Below are positions 9,618 through 17,758 of a stretch of 59,796 nt of DNA, piece by piece. The position numbers and the translations under genes are program-made. Position 1 is the stretch's first letter, and each line of letters starts with the position of its first letter. Origin of the DNA: an uncultured Flavobacteriales bacterium (lineage in GTDB: Bacteria; Bacteroidota; Bacteroidia; UBA10329); the NCBI GenBank assembly GCA_937900875.1, contig CALCGD010000016.1, positions 1-59,796 of the forward strand, read 5' to 3'. The notes under the pieces were generated by a model. That model made no database searches. It saw only the letters and a program-made list of their open reading frames with translations, and was not told where the DNA came from.

Positions 9618-10721
9618 TCAAACGTTGAAAAAAGAGCGAACCGATTTTACAACATGCTCAATTTGAGCATCGGTCAATTCTGGGAACATGGGTAATGACA
9701 GGATTTCGTTTTGTGCTTTATACGCTACCGGAAAATCTCCTGGCACATGATTAAGGTAGGCATATGCTGGTAGTAACGGTAAAATTCGTGGATAATGGAT
9801 GGCAGTAGACACTCCATTTGCCTCTAAATGCGCGGCTAACTCATCACGTTTTTCTGTTCGTAATACAAACAGGTGAAACGAGTGTTTACTATTAGGTCTA
9901 ATAACTGGAAGTGCTAGGCCAGGAATACCAGACAAACCATCGGTATACTTCTTTGCGTTACTAATTCGCATATCAGTCCATTTGTTTATGTACTGAAGCT
10001 TGACTGTTAAAACTGCAGCCTGAATACCGTCTAACCTGCTGTTTATCCCTTCTATTTCGTGTGCGTGTTTTTTAAGAGAGCCGTGGTTGGCATACATTCT
10101 CATTTTCTGAGCCAACTCATCGTCATTGGTAACGATACATCCGGCATCCCCATAAGCACCAAGATTTTTCCCAGGATAGAAGCTAAATGTGCCAGCATTT
10201 CCGGTAGTTCCTGCCAACACTCCGTTTAGGGCAGAAAAATGAGATTGCGCACAGTCTTCTACCAAAAAGAGCGAATGCTTATCGCATATAGCTTTAATCT
10301 TAGCTATCTCACTCATTTGTCCGTGCAAATGAACAGGAACAATGGCCTTCGTGCGAGACGTGATTTTCCCTTCAATTTGAGCAACATCAATACTAAAGAA
10401 CTCGTCCATATCAACGAAAACTGGAGTTGCCCCTGTCTGTGTAATAGTCTCCGAAGTTGAAATCCAACTGTTGGCTACAGTTATCACTTCATCTCCTTGC
10501 CCTACACCTAACATCTTAAGAGCAATGTAAATGGCATCGGTTCCGTTAGCTACAGAAACACAATTTCTTACACCATACTCCTTTTCGAACGCTTGTTCAA
10601 AATCCTTTACAACCTGGCCTCCAATAAAAGCGGTTTCTTCAAGCACATTGCCAATTGCAGCGTCCATTTCTGGCTTGATTGATAGATACTGCGCTTTAAG
10701 GTCAACAAACGGTACTTCCAT
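9618..10721 (-). CDS. DegT/DnrJ/EryC1-family sugar aminotransferase (WbpE-like)
   Basis: A PLP-dependent sugar aminotransferase of 367 residues. The N-terminus MEVPFVDLKAQY and SVANGTDAIYIALK are typical. The PLP pocket is seen in VEDCAQSHFSA, and the Schiff-base lysine in FYPGKNLGAYGDAG. WbpE transfers an amino group from glutamate to C3 of a UDP-3-keto-hexosamine derivative. The neighbours are the C3 dehydrogenase (WbpB-like), the N-acetyltransferase (WbpD-like) and the 2-epimerase (WbpI-like), so this is the aminotransfer step of a 2,3-diamino sugar route. The acetyltransferase gene ends 8 bases upstream. The exact keto-sugar substrate is inferred from context. Confidence 0.88.
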   Translation of the reverse strand: MEVPFVDLKAQYLSIKPEMDAAIGNVLEETAFIGGQVVKDFEQAFEKEYGVRNCVSVANGTDAIYIALKMLGVGQGDEVITVANSWISTSETITQTGATPVFVDMDEFFSIDVAQIEGKITSRTKAIVPVHLHGQMSEIAKIKAICDKHSLFLVEDCAQSHFSALNGVLAGTTGNAGTFSFYPGKNLGAYGDAGCIVTNDDELAQKMRMYANHGSLKKHAHEIEGINSRLDGIQAAVLTVKLQYINKWTDMRISNAKKYTDGLSGIPGLALPVIRPNSKHSFHLFVLRTEKRDELAAHLEANGVSTAIHYPRILPLLPAYAYLNHVPGDFPVAYKAQNEILSLPMFPELTDAQIEHVVKSVRSFFNV

Positions 10722-10729
10722 GTATTTGA

Positions 10730-11191
10730 TTAAATTTTGCGTAATAGTTTGGCAGGGTTTCCTGCGTATACACCTGGTTCTGTAATATTCTTAGTAACTA
10801 CTGATCCTGCTCCAATCACTGCATTATCGCAAATTAAAACAGGCAATATGGTGGCATTGCTTCCAATAGAAACGTGATTGCCGATTTGAGTTTCCATCCA
10901 AAGTGTTTTATCTCCTTGTGCGGGTCCGCCCTTGGCGAATAGGTCGTTGACAAACATTACCCCGTGACCAATAAAGCAGTTGTTGCCGATGGTAACAAGC
11001 TCACAAATGAAGCTATGAGACTGAATTTTGCAATTGTTGCCAATTGTAACGTCCTTCTGTATTTCCACGAAAGGGCCTACAAATGTTTTATCTCCAATTG
11101 TGCAGCCGTAAACATTACACGGCTCTACTATGGTAACATCTTCACCTAGCTGAACATTAACTACCCCAACCGACTTTCGATTAAACTGCAT
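10730..11191 (-). CDS. WbpD-like UDP-sugar N-acetyltransferase (left-handed beta-helix)
   Basis: A 153-residue hexapeptide-repeat acyltransferase with repeated [LIV]-G-x4 units from about residue 10 to 135 (VTIGNNCKIQSHSFI, VTIGNNCFIGHGVMF). It ends with the acyltransferase tail ITEPGVYAGNPAKLLRKI. It should acetylate the 3-amino group made by the adjacent aminotransferase, using acetyl-CoA. I use the ATG at 11191 (MQFNRKSVGVVNVQLGED); reading further upstream gives residues encoded within the end of the preceding oxidoreductase and lacks a good start. Only ten bases separate it from that gene. Assignment to the WbpD branch rests on its pathway neighbours. Confidence 0.85.
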   Translation of the reverse strand: MQFNRKSVGVVNVQLGEDVTIVEPCNVYGCTIGDKTFVGPFVEIQKDVTIGNNCKIQSHSFICELVTIGNNCFIGHGVMFVNDLFAKGGPAQGDKTLWMETQIGNHVSIGSNATILPVLICDNAVIGAGSVVTKNITEPGVYAGNPAKLLRKI

Positions 11192-11201
11192 TTTTGGATG
11201 G

Positions 11202-12212
11202 CTAATTTTGGCCTGCAGCAGTGTAAATCTTATCAATAATCTCCACGGTTTTTAGCCCTTCGTAGGCGTTGGTAGAGATAGTAGCCTGATTAGTAAGAAC
11301 ATCCACCAAATTCTCGTACACCTTATCGTGGTTTGACATTGAACCTTGGTACTGACCGTAATTATTTGCGGTATTTCCTTTTGGTAAATCTTTAAATTCG
11401 AAGCCTTCAATGTTCTGATATTCAAGCTCATTGAGGTATTGGCCACCAATTTTTACGGTTCCCTTTTCACCAAAAATGGTGAGAGAGCCTTCCATGTTCT
11501 TTTGGTAACTGTTGACTGTATAATTAACGGTTCCGATAACGCCATTGTGAAATTCTAACGCCACCACCCCTGCATCTTCGAATTCAATAATTCCTTGGTG
11601 CGAAAAGTTTCGCATAATGGCGTGTGCTCGCTTTACATCTCCAATTAACCAATATAAAAGGTCTATGAAGTGGCTAAATTGCGTGTAAAGGGTTCCACCG
11701 TCTAAGTCTTTCGTTCCTTTCCAGGAATTGGCGTAATAATCTTCGTTTCGGTTCCAAAAGCAGTTTAACTGTATACTGTAAAGCTTTCCGAAAACACCTT
11801 GTTCTATTGCTTTTTTAAGGGCTGCAATTGGTGGATTAAACCTGTTTTGCTTAATGGCAAATAGACGTTTATTCGCACTTTCAGCCGCCTTTATCATCTC
11901 ACCGCAATCGTGCACATTGATTGCCATAGGCTTTTCGCAAAGCACATGAAATCCTGCTTTGAGTGCTTTAATAGAATGTTCTGCATGCAAACCGTTCGGA
12001 GTGCAAATTGAGATTACATCAATTTCTTTTTCCGCAGCTAACAAATCATCGATATTGCTATAAGCCTTAACGCCATATTGCTTAGCTAAACCCTCCGCTT
12101 TTTCAGAATCAACATCGCAAACTGCCTGTAATTGACCAAAATGCTTAATGTGCTCTGCGTGTCTATTGGCTATTCTCCCACAACCTACCAGTCCAAATTT
12201 AATCTGCTTCAT
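11202..12212 (-). CDS. Gfo/Idh/MocA oxidoreductase, WbpB/WlbA-like UDP-sugar 3-dehydrogenase
   Basis: 336 residues. A Rossmann NAD-binding domain (FGLVGCGRIANRHAEHI, residues about 5-21) is followed by the family's CEKPMA motif near 97 and a C-terminal alpha/beta substrate domain. WbpB/WlbA enzymes oxidize C3 of UDP-GlcNAcA with NAD+. The gene leads directly into the WbpD-, WbpE- and WbpI-like genes and follows the initiating sugar transferase with no gap between stop and start. The usual first enzyme of the route, the UDP-GlcNAc 6-dehydrogenase WbpA, is not in the window. The substrate could therefore be a non-uronate UDP-GlcNAc, as for GnnA. Family assignment is firm, substrate is inferred. 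Confidence 0.86.
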   Translation of the reverse strand: MKQIKFGLVGCGRIANRHAEHIKHFGQLQAVCDVDSEKAEGLAKQYGVKAYSNIDDLLAAEKEIDVISICTPNGLHAEHSIKALKAGFHVLCEKPMAINVHDCGEMIKAAESANKRLFAIKQNRFNPPIAALKKAIEQGVFGKLYSIQLNCFWNRNEDYYANSWKGTKDLDGGTLYTQFSHFIDLLYWLIGDVKRAHAIMRNFSHQGIIEFEDAGVVALEFHNGVIGTVNYTVNSYQKNMEGSLTIFGEKGTVKIGGQYLNELEYQNIEGFEFKDLPKGNTANNYGQYQGSMSNHDKVYENLVDVLTNQATISTNAYEGLKTVEIIDKIYTAAGQN

Positions 12213-13283
12213 TTATGAGCTTCTTATTTTATTGCTGAGAATATTGTACACGGCTTTGAAGAAATATTTGGTGTCCGTTGTATACGGATTTGCCTCTTTT
12301 TCATTCAAATACGTTCTCTCAGATTCAATGTATTCGCTTACTTCTTGTTTCAGCAAAGCTACATAAGGCGGAACACATCCGGGCTTATGTTTCAATCTTA
12401 ATTTCTTCATGTCTTCTGGATATTCTTCCAAAAAACGCTGACTAACAGGTCTAATACCCACCAGCTTCATTTCTCCTTTTAAAACGTTAAGCAGCTGAGG
12501 TAGCTCATCTAACCACAATTTACGCATGCTTGCTCCCCACGATGTAAGTCTAAAATCGTCTGCAGGTTTACCAATTTCTGAATACCCGTTTTTACGAATA
12601 ACGTAGTCTTGCAGATATTCAGAATATGGGTGCATTGTTCTGAATTTGTACACTCCGATGATCTTTCCATCCTTACCAACCCGCGGCATTTTGTATAGCG
12701 GGCCATATGACGGGTTCTTATCTCTAATTGGTTCTCCAGTTTTTCTAGCAACGAAATAGATGAGACCATCTACGGCTCTATCGTCCAAAATTTCAAACCC
12801 ACAAGACACAACTCTACCAAGTGCTTCCGCTTTAGAAAGTGCTCTGTTTCTACCGTGTGCGATAAAAAAGTACAGTTTCTGCGTAAGCTTCAACTTTGGG
12901 AAAATCCGCTTAAAGATGAAGTCGAACAGATAGTATATCTGACGAATTACCGGGGGAAATTTTCGATGTATGCGCTGATGTCTTAACAGGTAACTCTCCA
13001 CGCAACCTACATGATACCCACCCAACGGCAACAGATGGTTTACAGCGTTAAAGAATTTATTGATTCTTTGAATATCATTTATCCGCTTTAGGTTAATGAG
13101 GTTGAAAGAATCGAAACCATCTGCAATGGCATTTTCCTCAAGACTTCGAATATTAAAGGGTGACGAAGTCTTTACAATAGTTGTGCGTGAACTCGGGTCC
13201 TTGCTATCTAGATCGATATATTGACCGATGAAGTCCCTGAGCTCTGATTTGATTTCTTTTGAAATACGATTGGACTCCTTCAT
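12213..13283 (-). CDS. initiating sugar (hexose-1-phosphate) transferase, Bacteroidota type
   Basis: The C-terminal ~170 of 356 residues form a bacterial sugar transferase (polyprenyl-phosphate phosphoglycosyltransferase) domain: MPRVGKDGKIIGVYKFRTM, then LWLDELPQLLNVLKGEMKLVGIRP. Such enzymes put the first sugar phosphate on undecaprenyl phosphate at the inner membrane. The N-terminal ~185 residues do not look like the five-helix WbaP region. They contain LLPLGGYHVGCVE, a hydrophobic segment near 115-140, and a stretch (GRNRALSKAEALGRVVSCGFEI...YFVARKT) that resembles the end of a methyltransferase-like fold. I recall this architecture from many Bacteroidota polysaccharide loci. A TAnnTTTG box lies 16 nt upstream, so it probably starts its own transcription unit with the wbp-like genes. 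Confidence 0.88.
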   Translation of the reverse strand: MKESNRISKEIKSELRDFIGQYIDLDSKDPSSRTTIVKTSSPFNIRSLEENAIADGFDSFNLINLKRINDIQRINKFFNAVNHLLPLGGYHVGCVESYLLRHQRIHRKFPPVIRQIYYLFDFIFKRIFPKLKLTQKLYFFIAHGRNRALSKAEALGRVVSCGFEILDDRAVDGLIYFVARKTGEPIRDKNPSYGPLYKMPRVGKDGKIIGVYKFRTMHPYSEYLQDYVIRKNGYSEIGKPADDFRLTSWGASMRKLWLDELPQLLNVLKGEMKLVGIRPVSQRFLEEYPEDMKKLRLKHKPGCVPPYVALLKQEVSEYIESERTYLNEKEANPYTTDTKYFFKAVYNILSNKIRSS

Positions 13284-13299
13284 CCCAGTTTCAGAGGCA

Positions 13300-13307
13300 C
13301 AAATATA
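13300..13307 (-). promoter_or_regulatory. -7 promoter box for the sugar transferase/wbp-like unit
   Basis: On the minus strand this reads TATATTTG (perfect TAnnTTTG), 16 nt before the ATG at 13283, within the 123-base gap after the DUF354 gene. No TTG is found at -33 spacing. Confidence 0.55.
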
Positions 13308-13406
13308 TCGTTTACAAGCGTGTTAAATTGGTCATCTAGTGGCCCATTAAGAACAATTTGCAAAGTGTTTTGCTGAGGTAATCAGCTTATTAAGCTTAGA
13401 TGAGAA

Positions 13407-14447
13407 TTAGGCTCGCTTCGCTTCTTCGGTAATCACGTCTGCAAAGAATTCTGCTACGTTAATCTTTTGAGCAAGCATGGTCGCCTTTCGTCTCTGCATT
13501 TCGCCATCAGGCAGGTTGAGATAACCTTTAATCACTTCAATCAATAAGTCTTCTTTGTCAGTTTCTACTCCTCTAGTAAGACCAAGATCTTGTAACTCAT
13601 TTAGGTAGCCAAGTTTGCCAACAAAATCGTTGAATCGTACGGAAGGAACGCCAAGAACCGCTGCTTCTGCGGCCATCGTCTGACTATCGCCAATAAACAT
13701 AGATGCTCCAGCCATTACTTGATGGATGTGTTCGGGTGGCACGGGCATTCTGTACTTATCCAGGTCTGGTCTCAAGGGTCTTTCAGAAGTAATATAAACC
13801 GACCCATGAGGCAAAAGAAGGCTAATAATATTCAGTGCCAATTCATCATTTATACCTGTTTTACCATCATCATGATGAGCATCTAATCCTGAAAATCGAA
13901 GTATGAAGTACTTCTCAGCCAGCCCGAATTTTGTTTTGATAGTTGGGTCAAATTGAAAATGGTCTGGATGCAAATAAGCCAGCTCATGATAGCCTTCGTA
14001 TTGGGTAGTCTTGTGTCCCCACTTTCCAACTCTGCAACTTACTGGAGCCAGTAATCGGGTCATAAAAGGATATCCTAATTTGGCAAAACGAGGTACTTGA
14101 TCGGCATCATCTTCATTTAAGACAATGCTTGTTATGCCGAGCAGTTTGCCAACATGCGTAATCTCTACGGATGTGCCTACTAACACATCGGGTTTGTTCT
14201 TTCTGCACCATTTGAAAATTTCCCAATCGCGCTCTGCAAGGCCTTTGATAATGCCAAATGTGGTCGATTTTCTTCCTTCCGGCTGAATGTTGGTATATGG
14301 AAAGCCAGAAGCCTTAAGCAGCGTTTCCAAAACATCCTTTTTCTTGATAAGTATGTGTGTTTCTATACCACGCTCGTTTAAGACAGGAAACACATTTTTA
14401 AGCATGTGAAAATGGGCGGGATGCCCAAGGTAGAACATGGCTTTCAT
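13407..14447 (-). CDS. DUF354-family, glycosyltransferase-like protein
   Basis: 346 residues. The start MKAMFYLGHPAHFHMLKNV and the later GDSQTMAAEAAVLGVPSVRFND (about 255-276) are characteristic of DUF354, a family with a GT-B-like two-domain fold related to UDP-GlcNAc 2-epimerases and MurG-like transferases. No signal peptide or membrane helix is evident. It overlaps the preceding gene by four bases (ATGA), so the two are translationally coupled. It ends a run with the bi-domain oxidoreductase and the (alpha/alpha)6-like protein, genes I recall occurring together in exopolysaccharide loci. A glycosyltransferase role is plausible but unproven for this family. Confidence 0.8.
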   Translation of the reverse strand: MKAMFYLGHPAHFHMLKNVFPVLNERGIETHILIKKKDVLETLLKASGFPYTNIQPEGRKSTTFGIIKGLAERDWEIFKWCRKNKPDVLVGTSVEITHVGKLLGITSIVLNEDDADQVPRFAKLGYPFMTRLLAPVSCRVGKWGHKTTQYEGYHELAYLHPDHFQFDPTIKTKFGLAEKYFILRFSGLDAHHDDGKTGINDELALNIISLLLPHGSVYITSERPLRPDLDKYRMPVPPEHIHQVMAGASMFIGDSQTMAAEAAVLGVPSVRFNDFVGKLGYLNELQDLGLTRGVETDKEDLLIEVIKGYLNLPDGEMQRRKATMLAQKINVAEFFADVITEEAKRA

Positions 14448-15616
14448 TGGCTAGGAGTGTTTCGTTTAAGCGCAACTTGGTAGTACGAAAGTGCAAGAAA
14501 CATCCAAGCTTGAGACCACCTCATAAAAGGAATTTTATTGGTGTGACTTTTAAAAATTCTATAGTAGAAATAGCCTTTTTTGTCTTGCATGTTGGCGATA
14601 GTCCAGTTGGTAATCTTTTCCATCAATTCTACGCTATCTGTTCTGTATTCACTCATCATAGCCAACGTTATAATTCCTTGGCTTTGATTATGGATTTCTG
14701 CTGGATATAGCTTTGGCAATCGCCAGTAGCTTCTTCCACTTTCGTGGAACTGTTGGTCGCAGTAAAAATCAATTCCACTTTTTATGGATGATTCCCACTT
14801 CGGATCTGAATAATTCAGTGCTTTTTTAATTTCAAAAAGGCTCTCTAAAATATAGCCTTGGTGAAAATCTACCTGTTTCTGCTCCTTACCCGTTTTTGGG
14901 TCCCAATTGTAGTTCCAGCGTCCATCTTTTTGCTGATGTGCTATCACAAAATTGCCGCATTTTATCGCCATATCGCGGTAGCGCTCTTCCTTTGTAATAC
15001 TGTAAGTCTTAGCAAGCGTTTCGGCTGCTAGCAAACTTGCATTGTAGCAGATATCTGCTTTTGCTGGGGTATAACTAATGCTTAATCCTGTTTCATCCTC
15101 ATACTTCTCAAGCTCTGTATCCATAAATACAGATGCGCCCTTCAGCAACTCAATTACTTCATCTTTTTTAGTGACTAGGTAATACTCGTAAAGCCCTTTT
15201 GCAACAGTGCCAGTAACTACAGATGATGGAAAAAATGGGGGAATTTGTTTTTGCGGACTCGCCCAAGAAAAATTATACCCCCAACAAGTTCCTTGGTAAC
15301 CTTTGGATGCGTTTTCCTTGAGCCAGGTGTAGAAATAATCTGCTTTTTCTAAATCTTCTTTCTTCCCGAACTCCTTGTAAAGGATAGAATATGCATGCAA
15401 AAACAGACCAAATGCCTTTGGATTTATCTCTTTTTTAATTCCTAAAAGCGGGCGAATATTAATTGGATTTCGTTTCTGAACCTGAGTGGCCAAAACAGGG
15501 CCCCATTTACCCAACCAATGAAACGGAACCCAAGAATTTAGCGTGTCATACGGATCGTATCCTTGATATTTCTCTTCAGAAATGTAGGCTTCTAGTTTCT
15601 CGAAAGAGGCTAGCAT
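14444..15616 (-). CDS. (alpha/alpha)-barrel, glycoside-processing-like protein of polysaccharide loci
   Basis: 390 residues, mainly helical, with repeated helix-turn-helix units spaced about 50 residues apart (AFGLFLHAYSILYKEFG, YNASLLAAETLAKTYSI, DFHQGYILESLFEIKKAL, IHNQSQGIITLAMMSEY). This pattern suggests a six-hairpin glycosidase/epimerase-like toroid. No signal peptide is seen, so it is probably cytosolic. It sits between the bi-domain oxidoreductase (3 bases upstream) and the DUF354 gene (4-base overlap). Its context suggests handling of a lipid-linked or nucleotide sugar. I cannot name catalytic residues or a reaction. Confidence 0.6.
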   Translation of the reverse strand: MLASFEKLEAYISEEKYQGYDPYDTLNSWVPFHWLGKWGPVLATQVQKRNPINIRPLLGIKKEINPKAFGLFLHAYSILYKEFGKKEDLEKADYFYTWLKENASKGYQGTCWGYNFSWASPQKQIPPFFPSSVVTGTVAKGLYEYYLVTKKDEVIELLKGASVFMDTELEKYEDETGLSISYTPAKADICYNASLLAAETLAKTYSITKEERYRDMAIKCGNFVIAHQQKDGRWNYNWDPKTGKEQKQVDFHQGYILESLFEIKKALNYSDPKWESSIKSGIDFYCDQQFHESGRSYWRLPKLYPAEIHNQSQGIITLAMMSEYRTDSVELMEKITNWTIANMQDKKGYFYYRIFKSHTNKIPFMRWSQAWMFLALSYYQVALKRNTPSQ

Positions 15617-15619
15617 GAA

Positions 15620-17758
15620 TTACAGGGTGATTTTTCTATTCTGAGAAATGCTCTCCAGTGCTTTAAGCGTTGCAAGGGTAGATAGGTAACTGTCTTCAAA
15701 CGAAATCGGCAATGGTTTGCCAGTTTTAATTGCTTCTAGCATCAATTCCACCTCTTTTGCGTGGCCTTTATCTTGCCCTCCAAATTTTATTTTTTTGGTG
15801 GTTTTGCCGTAAATAGTCATCTGCTTAAAATCATCAATTATGGCTACATCTCCTCCGCAGAAAACTTCCATGTATTCCTTGCCCAACGTCTTATTTCCAT
15901 TCGAAAAATAGTTCACCGTGGCAATGCTTCCATTGGCAAATTCCATGTTAATGACTACAGAATTGTTGAGTCCATTGGCGTCTTTCAACGTGTTGGCACT
16001 CACAGTTGTAATGTCTGCTCCTGCCAAATACATGGCTAAATCAACAAAATGGCAGCCTTCACCAATAATTCTACCTCCTCCGACTTTAGGGTCATTTACC
16101 CAATGGTCTGGTGGAACCAAACCCGCATTTACACGAATATTGATTGACTTTGGAAGCTCATCAGCAAAACGCTTTTTCAGTTCTTGAACTGCTGGCGCAA
16201 ACCTTCGGTTGTAACCAACCATAACTTGTGTTGCGCTTCCAGCCGCTTTGGCTTCATCATATTTTGCTTTAATCTGCTCCAGTTCTTCAACCGTAAGTGC
16301 CATTGGTTTCTCAACAAACACATTTTTTCCACTTTCAATTCCGCTTAGCACATAACCAGCATGCGAATCGTGACGAGTTGTAATGATTATTGTGTTGATT
16401 TTATCATCTGCAAACAACTCTGCAGGAGACTCTGCGCAGTAATTAAAGGCATATTTTTCTCCAACATAGCGTGCTGAATTACCTGTGTTTGTGGCAATTC
16501 CAATCAGATTACAATTCCCTTTCATTTTTGGAAGCAACATTCCTTGAGCAAACGATCCGGCACCAACACAACCAATATTAGGTTCGCTTGCTTTAACAGG
16601 GGTTGAGTTGAGCGCAACACGCTTGCTAAGCTCTTTTTCGGTGTTGTATCTCACCACCACACCGTTAAATGGTTCTTGCCTAGAAAGAATCATATCATAG
16701 GCCGAGGGTGCATTCTCTAAATCGTATGTATGCGAAATGAGCGATTCAATGGCAAGTGTTTCGTTGGCCAAAAGCTTCACAAAACTTTGCATGTTCCGAT
16801 TCTCTGTCCATCGAACATAGCCGTACGGATAATCGATTCCCTTGTCTTCATAATTAGGATCCTGACGGCCAGGGCCGTAAGACATAGACATTCTCAGGTC
16901 CAATTCTTTCTTGTAATAATTAGCGCGGTTAAAACCCGTTGGAACGGCTCCAACAATTACAACTTTGCCTTTTTTTCGGGCCATTTCTCCCGAAAATTCG
17001 ATTGGATCTAATGATGGTGTTCCAGCTGTAATCAGCACCGCATCAACTCCGTAACCATCAGTAAAATTCATGATGATTTCGTTGATTCCTGCCTGATTCC
17101 GATTGTAAACGTTGTCAATTCCGCAAGCCTTGCAAAGTTCAATTTGCTTATCAGAAACATCTACAGCAATAGCATTTACACCTGAAGCTTTCAAGATTTT
17201 AGCGCTTAGTTGACCAATGATTCCCATTCCAATAATGAGACAGTTTTCGCCAAGCGTAAGTTCTGCTTGTCTAATGCCTTGAATGGCAATGGAGCCAATG
17301 GTGGTAAAAGCCGCCTCGTTTAATTTCACGTTCTCAGGCACTTTCACACAGAGATTCATAGGCACAGAAACAACATCGGCATGGCAGGCAGATGCGCCAC
17401 CACAGGCAACAAAATCACCAACCTTAAAGCCTTTTACGTCTTCGCCTACGGCAATTACTTCTCCGGCAGAGCTGTAGCCCAAAGACGCTTTTGCCTCCAA
17501 CTTGTTCATCACAAAATTGTAGGTGGTTAAAGGTCCTTCCAACTTCACTTTTTCAATAACCTGCTTTACCTCTTTCTGTCGGCTTCTGGCTTTCGCGATG
17601 TAGCCCTTTCTAGCATCGGTAACTGTTTTTCCCTCGGTGCCTGCGCTTATAACAGAAAAATGATTTCTAACCAGCAATTGGCCTTTCCCGAGTGCTGGAA
17701 AAGGCACTTCAAGAATTTCCATTTTTCCCGATTTAAGCTCTTGTGTCAGTTGCTCCAT
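15620..17758 (-). CDS. bi-domain oxidoreductase: MDR alcohol dehydrogenase fused to Gfo/Idh/MocA
   Basis: 712 residues with two enzymes in one chain. The N-terminal half (about 1-370) is a medium-chain dehydrogenase: a GroES-like part with GDFVACGGASACHADVVSVP and a Rossmann fold around LIIGMGIIGQLSAKIL. From about residue 395 a second NAD fold begins (IGCVGAGSFAQGMLLPKMKGN) with the FVEKPMAL motif of Gfo/Idh/MocA proteins. The fusion is known from bacterial polysaccharide clusters and is presumed to perform two redox steps on a sugar nucleotide or lipid-linked sugar; its substrate is unestablished. Its first 26 bases overlap the end of the upstream glycosyltransferase gene, indicating tight coupling. 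Confidence 0.85.
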   Translation of the reverse strand: MEQLTQELKSGKMEILEVPFPALGKGQLLVRNHFSVISAGTEGKTVTDARKGYIAKARSRQKEVKQVIEKVKLEGPLTTYNFVMNKLEAKASLGYSSAGEVIAVGEDVKGFKVGDFVACGGASACHADVVSVPMNLCVKVPENVKLNEAAFTTIGSIAIQGIRQAELTLGENCLIIGMGIIGQLSAKILKASGVNAIAVDVSDKQIELCKACGIDNVYNRNQAGINEIIMNFTDGYGVDAVLITAGTPSLDPIEFSGEMARKKGKVVIVGAVPTGFNRANYYKKELDLRMSMSYGPGRQDPNYEDKGIDYPYGYVRWTENRNMQSFVKLLANETLAIESLISHTYDLENAPSAYDMILSRQEPFNGVVVRYNTEKELSKRVALNSTPVKASEPNIGCVGAGSFAQGMLLPKMKGNCNLIGIATNTGNSARYVGEKYAFNYCAESPAELFADDKINTIIITTRHDSHAGYVLSGIESGKNVFVEKPMALTVEELEQIKAKYDEAKAAGSATQVMVGYNRRFAPAVQELKKRFADELPKSINIRVNAGLVPPDHWVNDPKVGGGRIIGEGCHFVDLAMYLAGADITTVSANTLKDANGLNNSVVINMEFANGSIATVNYFSNGNKTLGKEYMEVFCGGDVAIIDDFKQMTIYGKTTKKIKFGGQDKGHAKEVELMLEAIKTGKPLPISFEDSYLSTLATLKALESISQNRKITL

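Noticed and set aside
13378-13404. AGCTTATTAAGCT palindrome after the DUF354 gene as a terminator
   Set aside because: The stem is at most five to six A/T-rich pairs with almost no loop, and no U-run follows on either strand.
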